Source: Anaerotignum lactatifermentans DSM 14214 (GTDB lineage: Bacteria; Bacillota; Clostridia; Lachnospirales; Anaerotignaceae). Taken from it: a DNA stretch of 52,017 nt. The stretch is from contig NZ_FRAH01000017.1 in the NCBI RefSeq assembly GCF_900142265.1, positions 1 to 52,017 of the forward strand. The letters are read 5' to 3'. The translations under genes were made by a program, and so were the position numbers. Below are positions 45,432 through 52,017 of the stretch, piece by piece. The notes under the pieces were generated by a model. It was given only the letters and a program-made list of their open reading frames with translations, did no database searches and had not been told where the DNA came from. The first letter of the stretch is position 1. Each line of letters opens with the position of its first letter.

Positions 45432-46112
45432 ATGGAAAAGATTTATCAGGGCAAAACAAAGGACGTTTACAAACTGGAAAACGGCAATGTGCTGCTGAAG
45501 TTCAAAGACGACTGCACAGGTAAAGATGGTGTATTCGATCCCGGTGAAAACTCCGTTGGTTTGACCATTGAAGGTATCGGTAAAGCAAATCTGGAAACAT
45601 CTATCAAATTCTTCGAAATTTTGAAAGAGGCTGGCATCAAAACACATTACGTTTCTGCTGATGTAGACAACGCTACAATGGAAGTTCTGCCCGCAACCGT
45701 ATTCGGTCACGGTCTGGAAGTTATCTGCCGTCTGAAAGCTACAGGCAGCTTCATCCGTCGTTACGGCGATTACATCGCTGATGGCACAGTTCTGGAAGGC
45801 GGTTATGTTGAAACAACATTCAAAGACGACGCAAAAGGCGATCCTCTGGTAACAAAAGACGGTCTGATCGCACTGGGCGTTATGAGCGGCGAAATGTACG
45901 ACAGCATGAAAGAACAGACACTGAAAATCACTCGTATCGTTGCTGACGAACTGGCGAAAAAAGGTCTGGATCTGTACGACATCAAATTTGAATTTGGTTA
46001 CAACAACAACGAAGTTATCCTGATCGACGAAATCGCTTCCGGTAACATGCGTGTTTACAAGGACGGCAAAATCGTTGAACCCGTTGAACTGACAAAAATC
46101 ATTCTGGGCTAA
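45432..46112 (+). CDS. purC: SAICAR synthase (PurC)
   Basis: 226 aa, short bacterial form. It begins [18 protein letters not shown] and contains [53 protein letters not shown] and [21 protein letters not shown]. It makes SAICAR from CAIR and aspartate in purine synthesis. ATG 45432 is preferred over upstream codons, with AAAGGATGG ahead. It stands alone, away from any other pur gene in this window. Confidence 0.95.
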   Translation: MEKIYQGKTKDVYKLENGNVLLKFKDDCTGKDGVFDPGENSVGLTIEGIGKANLETSIKFFEILKEAGIKTHYVSADVDNATMEVLPATVFGHGLEVICRLKATGSFIRRYGDYIADGTVLEGGYVETTFKDDAKGDPLVTKDGLIALGVMSGEMYDSMKEQTLKITRIVADELAKKGLDLYDIKFEFGYNNNEVILIDEIASGNMRVYKDGKIVEPVELTKIILG

Positions 46113-46174
46113 TCCTGTTTGATTCAGATACATATGAAATGTTTCATCTGTCTTAGGGCAGATTGAAGAAAAAG

Positions 46175-46212
46175 AAAACAGCATCCAAAAGGTAATTTTG
46201 GATGCTGTTTTT
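46175..46212. terminator. Terminator between purC and the GNAT gene
   Basis: AAAACAGCATCCAAAA and its complement with a 5-nt loop, a 16-bp stem with T5 tail. Confidence 0.93.
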
Positions 46213-46217
46213 CGTTT

Positions 46218-46688
46218 TTAACAAATGGACAGACGGTAAAGACGCTGTTTGTCATCAGGTGTCAGGTAGGTGGGGAATGTTTCCACATACTCCCATCCGA
46301 ATTTTTCATATAACCCCTCATGACGTGTAAAGAGGTAAAGCTCTGTCAGATGTAAGCGAGCAGCATGTTCTTTGATGGCTTCCATAACGGTATAGGTCAG
46401 TCCTTTTCCGCGAAATGCAGGCTCTATCCAGAAATCCCGCAGCCATGGATAACAGTCGGGGCGGGTGTCAATATCAGACATGGCAAATTGGAAGGTGCCG
46501 GCAGGTACGCCATCCTGCAAAATCAGAAATACCTGCGGGATACGGTCTTTGCATACAGCATTGCGCACGTATGCTTCCACCTGTTCTTTTGTATAATCTT
46601 CGTCCTTTCCCCACCAGTCATAGAGCCACTCGATGATAGCGGGCAGGGCAGGATGATTTTTGTCAGTGATGCAGATGATTTCGGTCAT
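46218..46688 (-). CDS. GNAT N-acetyltransferase
   Basis: 156 aa. The acetyl-CoA-binding block is LRDFWIEPAFRGKGLTYTVMEAIKEHAARLHLTELYLFTRHEGLYEKFGWEYV, read here in pieces: PAFRGKGLT is the P-loop and YEKFGW the C-terminal GNAT motif. Acceptor unknown. GAGGATAG precedes the start on the minus strand. It is a single gene facing purC. Confidence 0.85.
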   Translation of the reverse strand: MTEIICITDKNHPALPAIIEWLYDWWGKDEDYTKEQVEAYVRNAVCKDRIPQVFLILQDGVPAGTFQFAMSDIDTRPDCYPWLRDFWIEPAFRGKGLTYTVMEAIKEHAARLHLTELYLFTRHEGLYEKFGWEYVETFPTYLTPDDKQRLYRLSIC

Positions 46689-46727
46689 ACTATCCTCCTG
46701 TTGATAGGCAAAAAGAGAGCCGAAAAA

Positions 46728-46890
46728 GCAGCCGCCATTAAGAAAACATTGTTTTTCGTTTTCTTGATTTCTTAAGGAAGGCTGCGACGGCTGTCTTCAA
46801 AAGAAAACAGACCTAATAAAATCTTGGCAAAATAAGAAAGCTGGAATCTTTTGAATTGTAAAGATTTCAGCTTTCTTTGTTTTCTTTTGA
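46728..46890. repeat. Dispersed intergenic repeat, copy D (longest)
   Basis: The first module, AGCAGCCGCC-ATTAAGAAAACA ... TTTTCTTGATTTCTTAAGGAAGGC-TGCGACGGCTGT (46728-46795), has an inner AAGAAAAC/GTTTTCTT hairpin. The second module is the hairpin GAAAGCTGGAATC...GATTTCAGCTTTC (46836-46875), followed by TTTGTTTTCTTTTGAAG. It is the most complete copy of the family. Confidence 0.78.
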
Positions 46891-46937
46891 AGAAGCCCCT
46901 TAGATTGAATAGATTTTTCGGCTTCTTTCTATTTCTG

Positions 46938-47234
46938 TTATTTTTTTCGGTATTTTTCATTGCATTTGGCTAAAAATACCACACACACCAATAGCAGCAC
47001 AATAAAGACAATGAACAGTGTCATGCTGCCGGGAAAGACTTTGTCCAGAATGGCTTTTCCCACCAGAACAAGTCCGGTCAGGAAGTTCCATACACCTTCT
47101 TCCCGCAGATATTGGGGTAGATGATCGGGGTCAATGTTTTCCAGTGTGCCTTTTCTGTAAAAAATAGGTTGTCCGTACCATGCGAATATGCCCCGGGCAA
47201 ATAAATAAATGCCTGCTACAAAGAAAAGCATCAT
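46938..47234 (-). CDS. Small membrane protein of unknown function
   Basis: 98 aa. A hydrophobic N-terminal segment (FFVAGIYLFARGIFAWY) is followed by a short polar middle (TLENIDPDHLPQYLREEGVWN) and two hydrophobic stretches (LTGLVLVGKAIL and LFIVFIVLLLVCVVFLA), ending NEKYRKK. It is a three-helix membrane protein that I do not recognise; a DUF3784-like protein is possible. TAGGAGGG lies before the ATG, so it is very likely translated. Confidence 0.7.
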   Translation of the reverse strand: MMLFFVAGIYLFARGIFAWYGQPIFYRKGTLENIDPDHLPQYLREEGVWNFLTGLVLVGKAILDKVFPGSMTLFIVFIVLLLVCVVFLAKCNEKYRKK

Positions 47235-47298
47235 GGGGGTTCCCTCCTATCTTGTTTCCGTTGCCAGAAACAGCGTTTCATGGTATCATAAGCAAGAA

Positions 47299-47745
47299 TC
47301 AATAAGAGCGTTTGTTGGCTCTCTTATTCAGACTGGTCTGTCTTTCGTTGGACTGTTTCATCCATTCCCGCATTTTTTCTTCAAAATCGGCAGAAGGATT
47401 GACGGTCTGTGGTTTGAAATATTCTTCGGCAGGATTGGTGGTTCTGTTTTCCTGCTTGTGTCCTTTGTAAGGACGATCTCCTTTGGGCTGACGCGCTTCC
47501 TTTGGCAGCGCTTCTTTCATGGAGAGAGCAATTTTGTTTGTTTCGGGATCAATGGAAAGGACTTTCACCTTGACAATGTCGCCTACTTTCACATGGTCGT
47601 TGATGTCCTGTACAAAGGTGTTTGCTACCTGTGAAATATGAACCAGACCCTGTACCTGTTCTCCCAGAGAAACAATGGCACCAAAGGGTTTGATGCGAAC
47701 GACTTTGCCTTCTACGATACTGCCAACTTCGGGTTTTTCAGACAT
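47299..47745 (-). CDS. S1-domain RNA-binding protein (YugI/GSP13-like)
   Basis: 148 aa. An S1 domain at about 4-78 (VGSIVEGKVVRIKPFGAIVSLGEQVQGLVHISQVA) is followed by a basic, low-complexity tail. This layout fits general stress protein 13 (YugI), a ribosome-associated S1 protein. ATG 47745 is chosen with CAGGAGTG upstream. It is divergent from rlmD. Confidence 0.86.
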   Translation of the reverse strand: MSEKPEVGSIVEGKVVRIKPFGAIVSLGEQVQGLVHISQVANTFVQDINDHVKVGDIVKVKVLSIDPETNKIALSMKEALPKEARQPKGDRPYKGHKQENRTTNPAEEYFKPQTVNPSADFEEKMREWMKQSNERQTSLNKRANKRSY

Positions 47746-47850
47746 TCTGTAATACACTCCTGTTCGGTAATTTTAAAAATCAATATGGGAACAGTATAAC
47801 ACAGAATACAGTTGAATACAAATAAATTTATGTTACAATTGGAGGAAAAA

Positions 47851-49224
47851 ATGAAGAAAAAAGATATCATTACCGTAAAAATTGACGGCGTGCGCTTTCC
47901 CAATAAAGCCTATGGCTTTGTGGAAGGGGAAAAGGTTATTGTGAAAAATGGCGTACCCGGTCAGACTGTTTCTGCACAGGTCATCAAAAAGCGCGGCGGC
48001 AATGTGGAAGCTCGTCTGCTGGAAGTGGTGGAACGCTCTGAACTGGAACGACAGGAAGGATGCTGTTCCCATTATGAAATTTGCGGCGGCTGCACTTACC
48101 AGACCATGAAACGTCAGACAGAACTGGATATGAAAGAACAGCAGGTGAAAACATTGCTGGAAGATGCGGGCATCCATGTGGAAAGCTGGGAAGGCATCAC
48201 ACCTTCTCCTTTGGAAACAGGCTACCGCAATAAATGCGAGTTTTCCTTTGGGGATGAAGTGAAAGATGGTCCTCTGGCACTGGGTATGCGTAAGAAAATG
48301 AGCCATTATGAAGTGGTGACACTGAAAGACTGTAATATCGTAGATGCGGACTTTGTGACCATCGTACAGGGCGCACTGGTCTTTTTCCAGGAAAGAAACG
48401 TTGCCTTCTATCACCGTATGCGTCACGATGGTTCTCTGCGCCATCTGGTTGTGAGAAAGGGGAAAGCAACAGGGGAAATCCTGGTGCATCTGGTGACTAC
48501 ATCTGAAGTTCCTTTTTCTCTGGAAGAATTCAAAAATATGATTTTGGCGCTGCCTTTGCAGGGCGAAATCTGCGGCGTACTTCATTCCGTCAACGACGGC
48601 GTGGCTGACGTGGTGCGCAGCGATGAAATGACCATTCTGTACGGCAGAGATTTCTTCATGGAAAAACTCTTTGATTTGGAATTTAAAGTGTCTGCCTATT
48701 CCTTCTTCCAGACAAATACAGAGGGTGCGGAACAGCTTTACAGCATTGTGCGGGAATTTGCCGGTGATGTGGAAAATAAAATGGTATTCGACCTGTACTG
48801 TGGTACTGGTACCATCGGACAGATTATGGCAAGAGCTGGTTCCAAAAAAGTCATGGGTATTGAACTGGTGGAAGAAGCCGTTGTGGCAGCCAATGAAAAC
48901 GCCGCAAGAAATGGCTTGACCAACTGTACATTCTTAGCTGGGGACGTGCAGAAAATGGTGGATGAACTGACAGACAAGCCTGATGTTATTATCGTAGACC
49001 CTCCCAGAGAAGGTATCCATCCCAAAGCCATCGGCAAGATTATCGACTTTGGCGCGCCGGAAATCGTTTATGTGTCCTGTAAACCCACATCTCTGGCAAG
49101 AGATTTGCAGGAATTCCAGGCGGCTGGATATGAGGTGAAACGGGTACGGCTTATGGATATGTTCCCTAGAACGGTTCATGTGGAATCGGTGGTACTGATG
49201 ACACGTTGTGGTGGACAGGCGTAA
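47851..49224 (+). CDS. rlmD: 23S rRNA (uracil-C5)-methyltransferase RlmD/RumA family
   Basis: 457 aa. An N-terminal TRAM domain, then the 4Fe-4S cysteines CCSHYEICGGC (about 72-82), and the SAM-dependent domain with DLYCGTGTIGQ, VVDPPREG-like VDPPREGIHPKA and the nucleophile cysteine in YVSCKPTSLARDL. It methylates uracil in 23S rRNA. Start ATG 47851 follows TTGGAGG. The 3' end of rumA-type genes is a known landing site for integrative elements in Firmicutes, and here an accessory segment begins right after it. Confidence 0.93.
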   Translation: MKKKDIITVKIDGVRFPNKAYGFVEGEKVIVKNGVPGQTVSAQVIKKRGGNVEARLLEVVERSELERQEGCCSHYEICGGCTYQTMKRQTELDMKEQQVKTLLEDAGIHVESWEGITPSPLETGYRNKCEFSFGDEVKDGPLALGMRKKMSHYEVVTLKDCNIVDADFVTIVQGALVFFQERNVAFYHRMRHDGSLRHLVVRKGKATGEILVHLVTTSEVPFSLEEFKNMILALPLQGEICGVLHSVNDGVADVVRSDEMTILYGRDFFMEKLFDLEFKVSAYSFFQTNTEGAEQLYSIVREFAGDVENKMVFDLYCGTGTIGQIMARAGSKKVMGIELVEEAVVAANENAARNGLTNCTFLAGDVQKMVDELTDKPDVIIVDPPREGIHPKAIGKIIDFGAPEIVYVSCKPTSLARDLQEFQAAGYEVKRVRLMDMFPRTVHVESVVLMTRCGGQA

Positions 49225-49234
49225 AATAAGGGTG

Positions 49235-49312
49235 AAACCACAATGCGTACCGGAAAGAAATCCGGCGGCGAAGCCGTTTTTGCGAAGCAAAAATACTGAC
49301 CAGTTGTGGTTT
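49235..49312 (+). repeat. Three contiguous hairpins inside an outer stem
   Basis: The outer stem is AAACCACAA (49235-49243) with TTGTGGTTT (49304-49312). Inside are three back-to-back hairpins without spacers: CCGGA/TCCGG (49250-49265), CGGC-GAA-GCCG (49266-49276) and TTTTTGC-GAA-GCAAAAA (49277-49293). This would fold as a four-way junction in RNA or single-stranded DNA. It starts 11 nt after the rlmD stop. I do not recognise the family. Confidence 0.7.
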
Positions 49313-49392
49313 GAAGGCAAAAAAACAGGGTTTTTTCGGCTAAAAAATGCCCGTTTTTTGCCCTCTGAAAATTGCGTTTTGACAGATGACAT
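49248..49392 (+). repeat. Imperfect direct repeat, left copy (flanks the accessory module)
   Basis: It shares GGAAAGAAATC, then TGCCCGTTTTTTGCCCT and GACAGATGACAT, with 51181-51267 in the same orientation. The left copy has about 55 extra bases in its middle. Between 49393 and 49615 there are a 10-bp inverted repeat TGACATCCAC/GTGGATGTCA (49388-49397 and 49450-49459) and a terminator. Confidence 0.7.
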
Positions 49393-49486
49393 CCACTGTT
49401 TTAAGAATTGAAGCAGAATAATCTGTGGTGTTTCAATCAGATATAAGCGGTGGATGTCAGAAGATAATAAAAGATTCTCTATGGTT

Positions 49487-49516
49487 AGCACCTTGCAGAA
49501 ATGCAGGGTGTTTTTT
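49487..49516 (+). terminator. Terminator upstream of the decayed regulator
   Basis: CACCTTGCA-GAAA-TGCAGGGTG with TTTTTT. It may end an RNA made from 49225-49486, or rlmD itself. Confidence 0.8.
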
Positions 49517-49615
49517 CATTCATAGATTGTTTATACAGAGCTTAAGCACGAAAAGTTGAAAATGCAAACCATTTGGTTTATAGTAAATTAAGGCTTATTT
49601 TAGATATACAGGATT

Positions 49616-49843
49616 ATGATGAAGATATCCGATATAATGAAAGAATTATGTAATAAAAAGAATATAAGTGTTTTGGAACATGCTAGACAGATAGATTAGA
49701 CACCGCAGAATTTTTGCAAGAAACTGAAACGAGATACTGTGACTTTTGAGGAAGTAAAACAGATAACAGATGTTATGGAAGTGATTTTTGAGTAATCGTT
49801 TATTTTTCCGGATGGAGAACAGATAAAAACAAGTAACGAATAG
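49616..49843 (+). pseudogene. XRE/Cro-type small regulator with two in-frame stops
   Basis: The frame reads MMKISDIMKELCNKKNIS..., RQID, then TAG (49697-49699), then TPQNFCKKLKRD, EEVKQI and EVIFE, then TAA (49793-49795), then SFIFPDGEQIKTSNE and TAG (49841-49843). Without the two stops it is a 75-aa helix-turn-helix protein of a type common in Lachnospiraceae. Both stops are one C-to-T change from glutamine codons. The final TAG overlaps the AGGAGG of the next gene, so the regulator was once the first gene of the accessory operon. Confidence 0.8.
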
Positions 49844-49855
49844 GAGGTGCTTGGC

Positions 49856-50566
49856 ATGGACACAGTGGATTTGATTATTAAGTCATCAACAGATTTTTAT
49901 GATGAGTTGAAATCTGATGAAAATGCTCGATATCGTTCATGGGAACATTGCTATTCACATTTTATGATGGCTCGTGGCAATGAAGATATTGACTATGATT
50001 ATTTGAGCTTACAGCTTGCTTTCTATTTAGCGAGTTGGGGAATGTATCGCGGTTCATCATTTTTATTGCAGAAGGACTATAGAATACATATTCCCGTTGT
50101 AAAAGAATTGCTAAGTGAAAAGTATGATGCATTGGCAGGAATTAAATGTGTTGATTTTAGAAAAGAAAATAATCAAAAGCTACTCCAAGAAATAAATGCA
50201 TTTTTGGATAAATACTATGATAAGATTAGACATGAAGTAAAAGAGCAAGAACTTAAAAATCAGTTATCCTATACACTTATAACAAAGATATTGATGGGAA
50301 CATTAGGATGTGTTCCAGCATATGATAGATATTTTATAGCCGGAATTAAAAATCAAAAGGTAGCAACGGGCAATTATAACCTAAAGTCCATTATGTTGCT
50401 TGTAGATTTTTACGAGAAGAATACTGAACGATTGGAAAGTGCTAGATCAAAAATGAAAATAGAAGATATGCCATATCCACAGATGAAATTACTTGACATG
50501 GGATTTTGGCAGATTGGTTTTGATTTAGACATGAATAAGGGAATAAAAACCGCTGCTAGGAGGTAA
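49856..50566 (+). CDS. Protein of unknown function, accessory module gene 1
   Basis: 236 aa, no signal peptide or membrane helix, so soluble. Conserved-looking segments are YRSWEHCYSHF (about 26-36), LAFYLASWGMYRGSSFLLQKDYRIH (about 55-79) and ILMGTLGCVPAYDRYFIAG (about 145-163). The segment MKLLDMGFWQIGFDLD lies near the end. I recall similar hypothetical proteins scattered in many bacteria, but no function. AGGAGGTG lies 7 nt before ATG 49856. Low GC and A-rich codons set it apart from the core genes. It is 4 nt from the next gene, so it forms a two-gene unit. Confidence 0.8.
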   Translation: MDTVDLIIKSSTDFYDELKSDENARYRSWEHCYSHFMMARGNEDIDYDYLSLQLAFYLASWGMYRGSSFLLQKDYRIHIPVVKELLSEKYDALAGIKCVDFRKENNQKLLQEINAFLDKYYDKIRHEVKEQELKNQLSYTLITKILMGTLGCVPAYDRYFIAGIKNQKVATGNYNLKSIMLLVDFYEKNTERLESARSKMKIEDMPYPQMKLLDMGFWQIGFDLDMNKGIKTAARR

Positions 50567-50570
50567 TGGC

Positions 50571-51176
50571 ATGGAATATACACAAAGAGAAAGAGATGTT
50601 CTTGCCATGATGAAAAGAACGGATTTTAAGAATTTATCAAAAGATGATGTAATTAGTTTTGCATCAAAAATTGGAGAACTTCGTCCTGAAGTAGCTAAAG
50701 AAGTTCTTGCGCAGTTCCCAGAGTTTGTTGGCTTGATGAAATCAGCATTAACTGAATATAAAGGAATGCTAGATACTATTATCAGTAGTGATGACGAAAG
50801 TATTAAAGAGTACTATGGTATTGCCAATAAGGAAATGGATAGTGCTGCTGAAAGTAGAAAGCAATTCTATGATTTTGTTAAACAAGTTCAAGGTGATTGT
50901 AGTAAGATCCTTGACAATCCAAATCTTCCACCAGAAATTATGATAGAGATTTTAAATCGAGAAGTAGAACTTGCTAAAATGGCGAATGAAAAGGATACAG
51001 AGATTCGGGGACAGGAAAAAGAAATTGAAGATAAAGTAAACAAGAAAGATTCTGAAAAGAGAGAATTCAACTGGAAATTGGTTGGAGGAATCAGTATTGC
51101 ATTGATTATGGTTGCTGGGGTTAGCGCTGGAGTTTTGGGAGGAAAGTTTGATCTAAAATTACCTAAAAAAAGCTAA
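50571..51176 (+). CDS. Tail-anchored protein of unknown function, accessory module gene 2
   Basis: 201 aa. The first 165 residues are helical and charged with probable coiled coil (EILNREVELAKMANEKDTEIR). A single membrane helix follows at about 170-192 (LVGGISIALIMVAGVSAGVLGG) and then a short lysine-rich tail. It should sit in the membrane with its N-terminal part in the cytoplasm. It starts 4 nt after gene 1 with its own AGGAGG. Unknown family. A sensor (gene 1) with a membrane effector (gene 2) is one possible reading, which would fit a defence-like system, but nothing here proves it. Confidence 0.75.
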   Translation: MEYTQRERDVLAMMKRTDFKNLSKDDVISFASKIGELRPEVAKEVLAQFPEFVGLMKSALTEYKGMLDTIISSDDESIKEYYGIANKEMDSAAESRKQFYDFVKQVQGDCSKILDNPNLPPEIMIEILNREVELAKMANEKDTEIRGQEKEIEDKVNKKDSEKREFNWKLVGGISIALIMVAGVSAGVLGGKFDLKLPKKS

Positions 51177-51180
51177 TTAT

Positions 51181-51267
51181 ACTGGAAAGAAATCTTGTGG
51201 CACAGCTTTTTGGATGAAAAACTGCCCGTTTTTTGCCCTTGAAAAATGACCTTTGGACAGATGACAT
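51181..51267 (+). repeat. Imperfect direct repeat, right copy
   Basis: GGAAAGAAATC, GCCCGTTTTTTGCCCT and GGACAGATGACAT match the left copy at 49248-49392. It begins 4 nt after the stop of module gene 2 and lacks the three-hairpin junction. Confidence 0.7.
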
Positions 51268-51339
51268 AGGGAATTTTTAATAAAAGATTGGAAAAGATGA
51301 AGGCGTCATTATGAATATGATTAAGAGGGGGCTAGAAAA

Positions 51340-51585
51340 ATGAAATCAATTTGGGAAAATATAAAGAGGCATGCGGGAGAAGTTTTTTATACCGTATCTG
51401 GTTTGGAATTTACCTATCAAGTTGTTGGTGAAAAGCTGATTCACACACGCAGTAAAGTAGCGATATCAAAAAGTGCTTTTGAAAAAGCCGTTGTTTTAAA
51501 TCCTCAAAAGCCGTCAGATCTTCACAATGATGTAGTTGGACCATCCTATATTTATGCAATTATTTCAGATTCAAGAATTCGATGA
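51340..51585 (+). CDS. Small protein of unknown function
   Basis: 81 aa. Pattern: WENIKRHAGEVFYTVSGLEFTYQVVG, then AISKSAFEKA and VGPSYIYAIISDSRIR. I recall small hypothetical proteins with the same GPSYIYAIL-D-RI ending in many genomes, often in accessory regions; function unknown. AGAGGGGGC lies before the ATG. It is AT-rich like the neighbouring module, outside the direct repeats, and followed by a strong terminator. Confidence 0.65.
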   Translation: MKSIWENIKRHAGEVFYTVSGLEFTYQVVGEKLIHTRSKVAISKSAFEKAVVLNPQKPSDLHNDVVGPSYIYAIISDSRIR

Positions 51586-51629
51586 GTTGTTATGTGATGG
51601 GACTTTAAATTTTTCTGGGAAAAGAAATG

Positions 51630-51660
51630 AAAAAGCGACTGATATATCAGTCGCTTTTTT
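51630..51660. terminator. Terminator after the 81-aa gene
   Basis: AAAAGCGACTGA-TATA-TCAGTCGCTTTT with T6, a 12-bp stem. Confidence 0.93.
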
Positions 51661-51704
51661 CGTGCCCAAAAGTTTTCAGAAACAGCCGAAAGACCTCTTG
51701 ATCC

Positions 51705-52017
51705 GTGGACTATAGTCAATAAAGTGGACACAATTTATAAAGAAAAGTGCCGAGTACAGCTGCTTAGTGCTGTGCCCAGTACCATTCTTCTTTTTCATTT
51801 GGTGTCATCATTCCGAGAGAACTATGCGGTCTCTTGGCATTATAGAATCCTTCGATGTATTCGAATACAGATAACCGGAGTTCCTGCAGAGAATGATATG
51901 TTTTACGGTTAACTTCTTCTTTTTTGAGGTACTTGAAGAAACATTCACAGCAGGCATTATCGAAAGGATATCCTTTCTTGGAAAATGACTGTACAACATT
52001 CAGAGAATCCAATAACT
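51705..52017 (-). mobile_element. IS3-family insertion sequence, cut by the window edge
   Basis: The 3' end of an orfB transposase on the minus strand, with an end sequence near 51705-51733 (TGGACTATAGTCAATAAAGT, typical of IS3/IS150-type ends). The other end is outside the window. The tip position is approximate. Confidence 0.75.
51764..52017 (-). CDS. IS3-family transposase OrfB, C-terminal part
   Basis: 84 residues are visible. SFSKKGYPFDNACCECFFKYLKKEE contains the final catalytic glutamate of the DDE triad (usual pattern DNA-x-x-E-x-FF). HSLQELRLSVFEYIEGFYNAKRPHSSLGMMTPNE, with the conserved YN..RPHSSLG.-TP motif, follows. The frame is still open at the window edge, and the first two catalytic aspartates lie outside, so activity cannot be judged. 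Confidence 0.9.
   Translation of the reverse strand, partial: LLDSLNVVQSFSKKGYPFDNACCECFFKYLKKEEVNRKTYHSLQELRLSVFEYIEGFYNAKRPHSSLGMMTPNEKEEWYWAQH

Overview
The window reads as chromosome of a Clostridia-type Firmicute, most like a gut Lachnospirales or Anaerotignum-like organism (inference). The evidence is the HrcA/CIRCE heat-shock operon, strong AGGAGG ribosome sites, Rho-independent terminators, the order yhbY-nadD-yqeK-rsfS, an LTA-synthase-like protein, BCCT and MocR proteins, a TRAP (mtrB) gene and a collagen-like spore/surface-type protein. Most genes are of ordinary composition and tightly packed. The last 2.5 kb are visibly AT-richer and look acquired. I found no tRNA, rRNA or CRISPR array.

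Layout. 1-304: 3' end of an IS200/IS605 element. 437-2963: ferredoxin, membrane Fe-S protein, a divergent Crp/Fnr regulator with a structured leader, and a DUF1622 membrane protein. 3053-5641 (minus): LTA-synthase-like enzyme and a maltose acetyltransferase. 5791-11963: hemW then hrcA-grpE-dnaK-dnaJ with a perfect CIRCE. 12042-13168: a NiCo riboswitch with its terminator ahead of a cation-efflux gene, followed by a 280-bp cassette of six hairpins. 13462-19196: MocR regulator divergent from a PhzF protein, lipoprotein, tyrosine phosphatase, flavodoxin-like protein, collagen-like protein. 19393-22145 (minus): four-gene operon (ArsC-like, nitrilase, GNAT, LOR/SDH-type enzyme). 22348-23423: exonuclease III and a small protein. 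23505-23772: an internally deleted IS200/IS605 derivative. 23785-26425 (minus): DUF5721 protein and htpG with its own CIRCE. 26600-28279: glnS. 28591-32253: frameshifted BCCT transporter and an M20-hydrolase/homocysteine-methyltransferase fusion. 32588-35721: MacAB-type efflux set. 35854-42390: dnaE-mtrB(TRAP)-pfkA-pyk. 42468-46688: XRE-cupin regulator, yhbY, nadD-yqeK fusion, rsfS, purC, GNAT. 46938-49224: small membrane protein, S1 protein, rlmD.

49225-52017 is the accessory end. Just after rlmD there is a junction of three contiguous hairpins inside a 9-bp stem. It is followed by a decayed XRE regulator (two in-frame stops), two genes of unknown function (236 and 201 aa, the second with a C-terminal membrane anchor), an 81-aa unknown gene, and an IS3-family element cut by the window edge. 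Imperfect direct repeats flank the regulator plus two-gene module. This is the best candidate for an undescribed system.

Mobile and repeated DNA recurs. Four copies of a MITE-like intergenic repeat with a terminator-like hairpin lie at about 15.8, 19.3, 32.3 and 46.8 kb. Two IS200/IS605 right ends carry compensatory stem changes. Regulation visible in the sequence includes two CIRCE operators, a NiCo riboswitch, a MocR-type operator, a palindrome over the lipoprotein promoter, and a 12-bp inverted repeat ahead of the BCCT gene.
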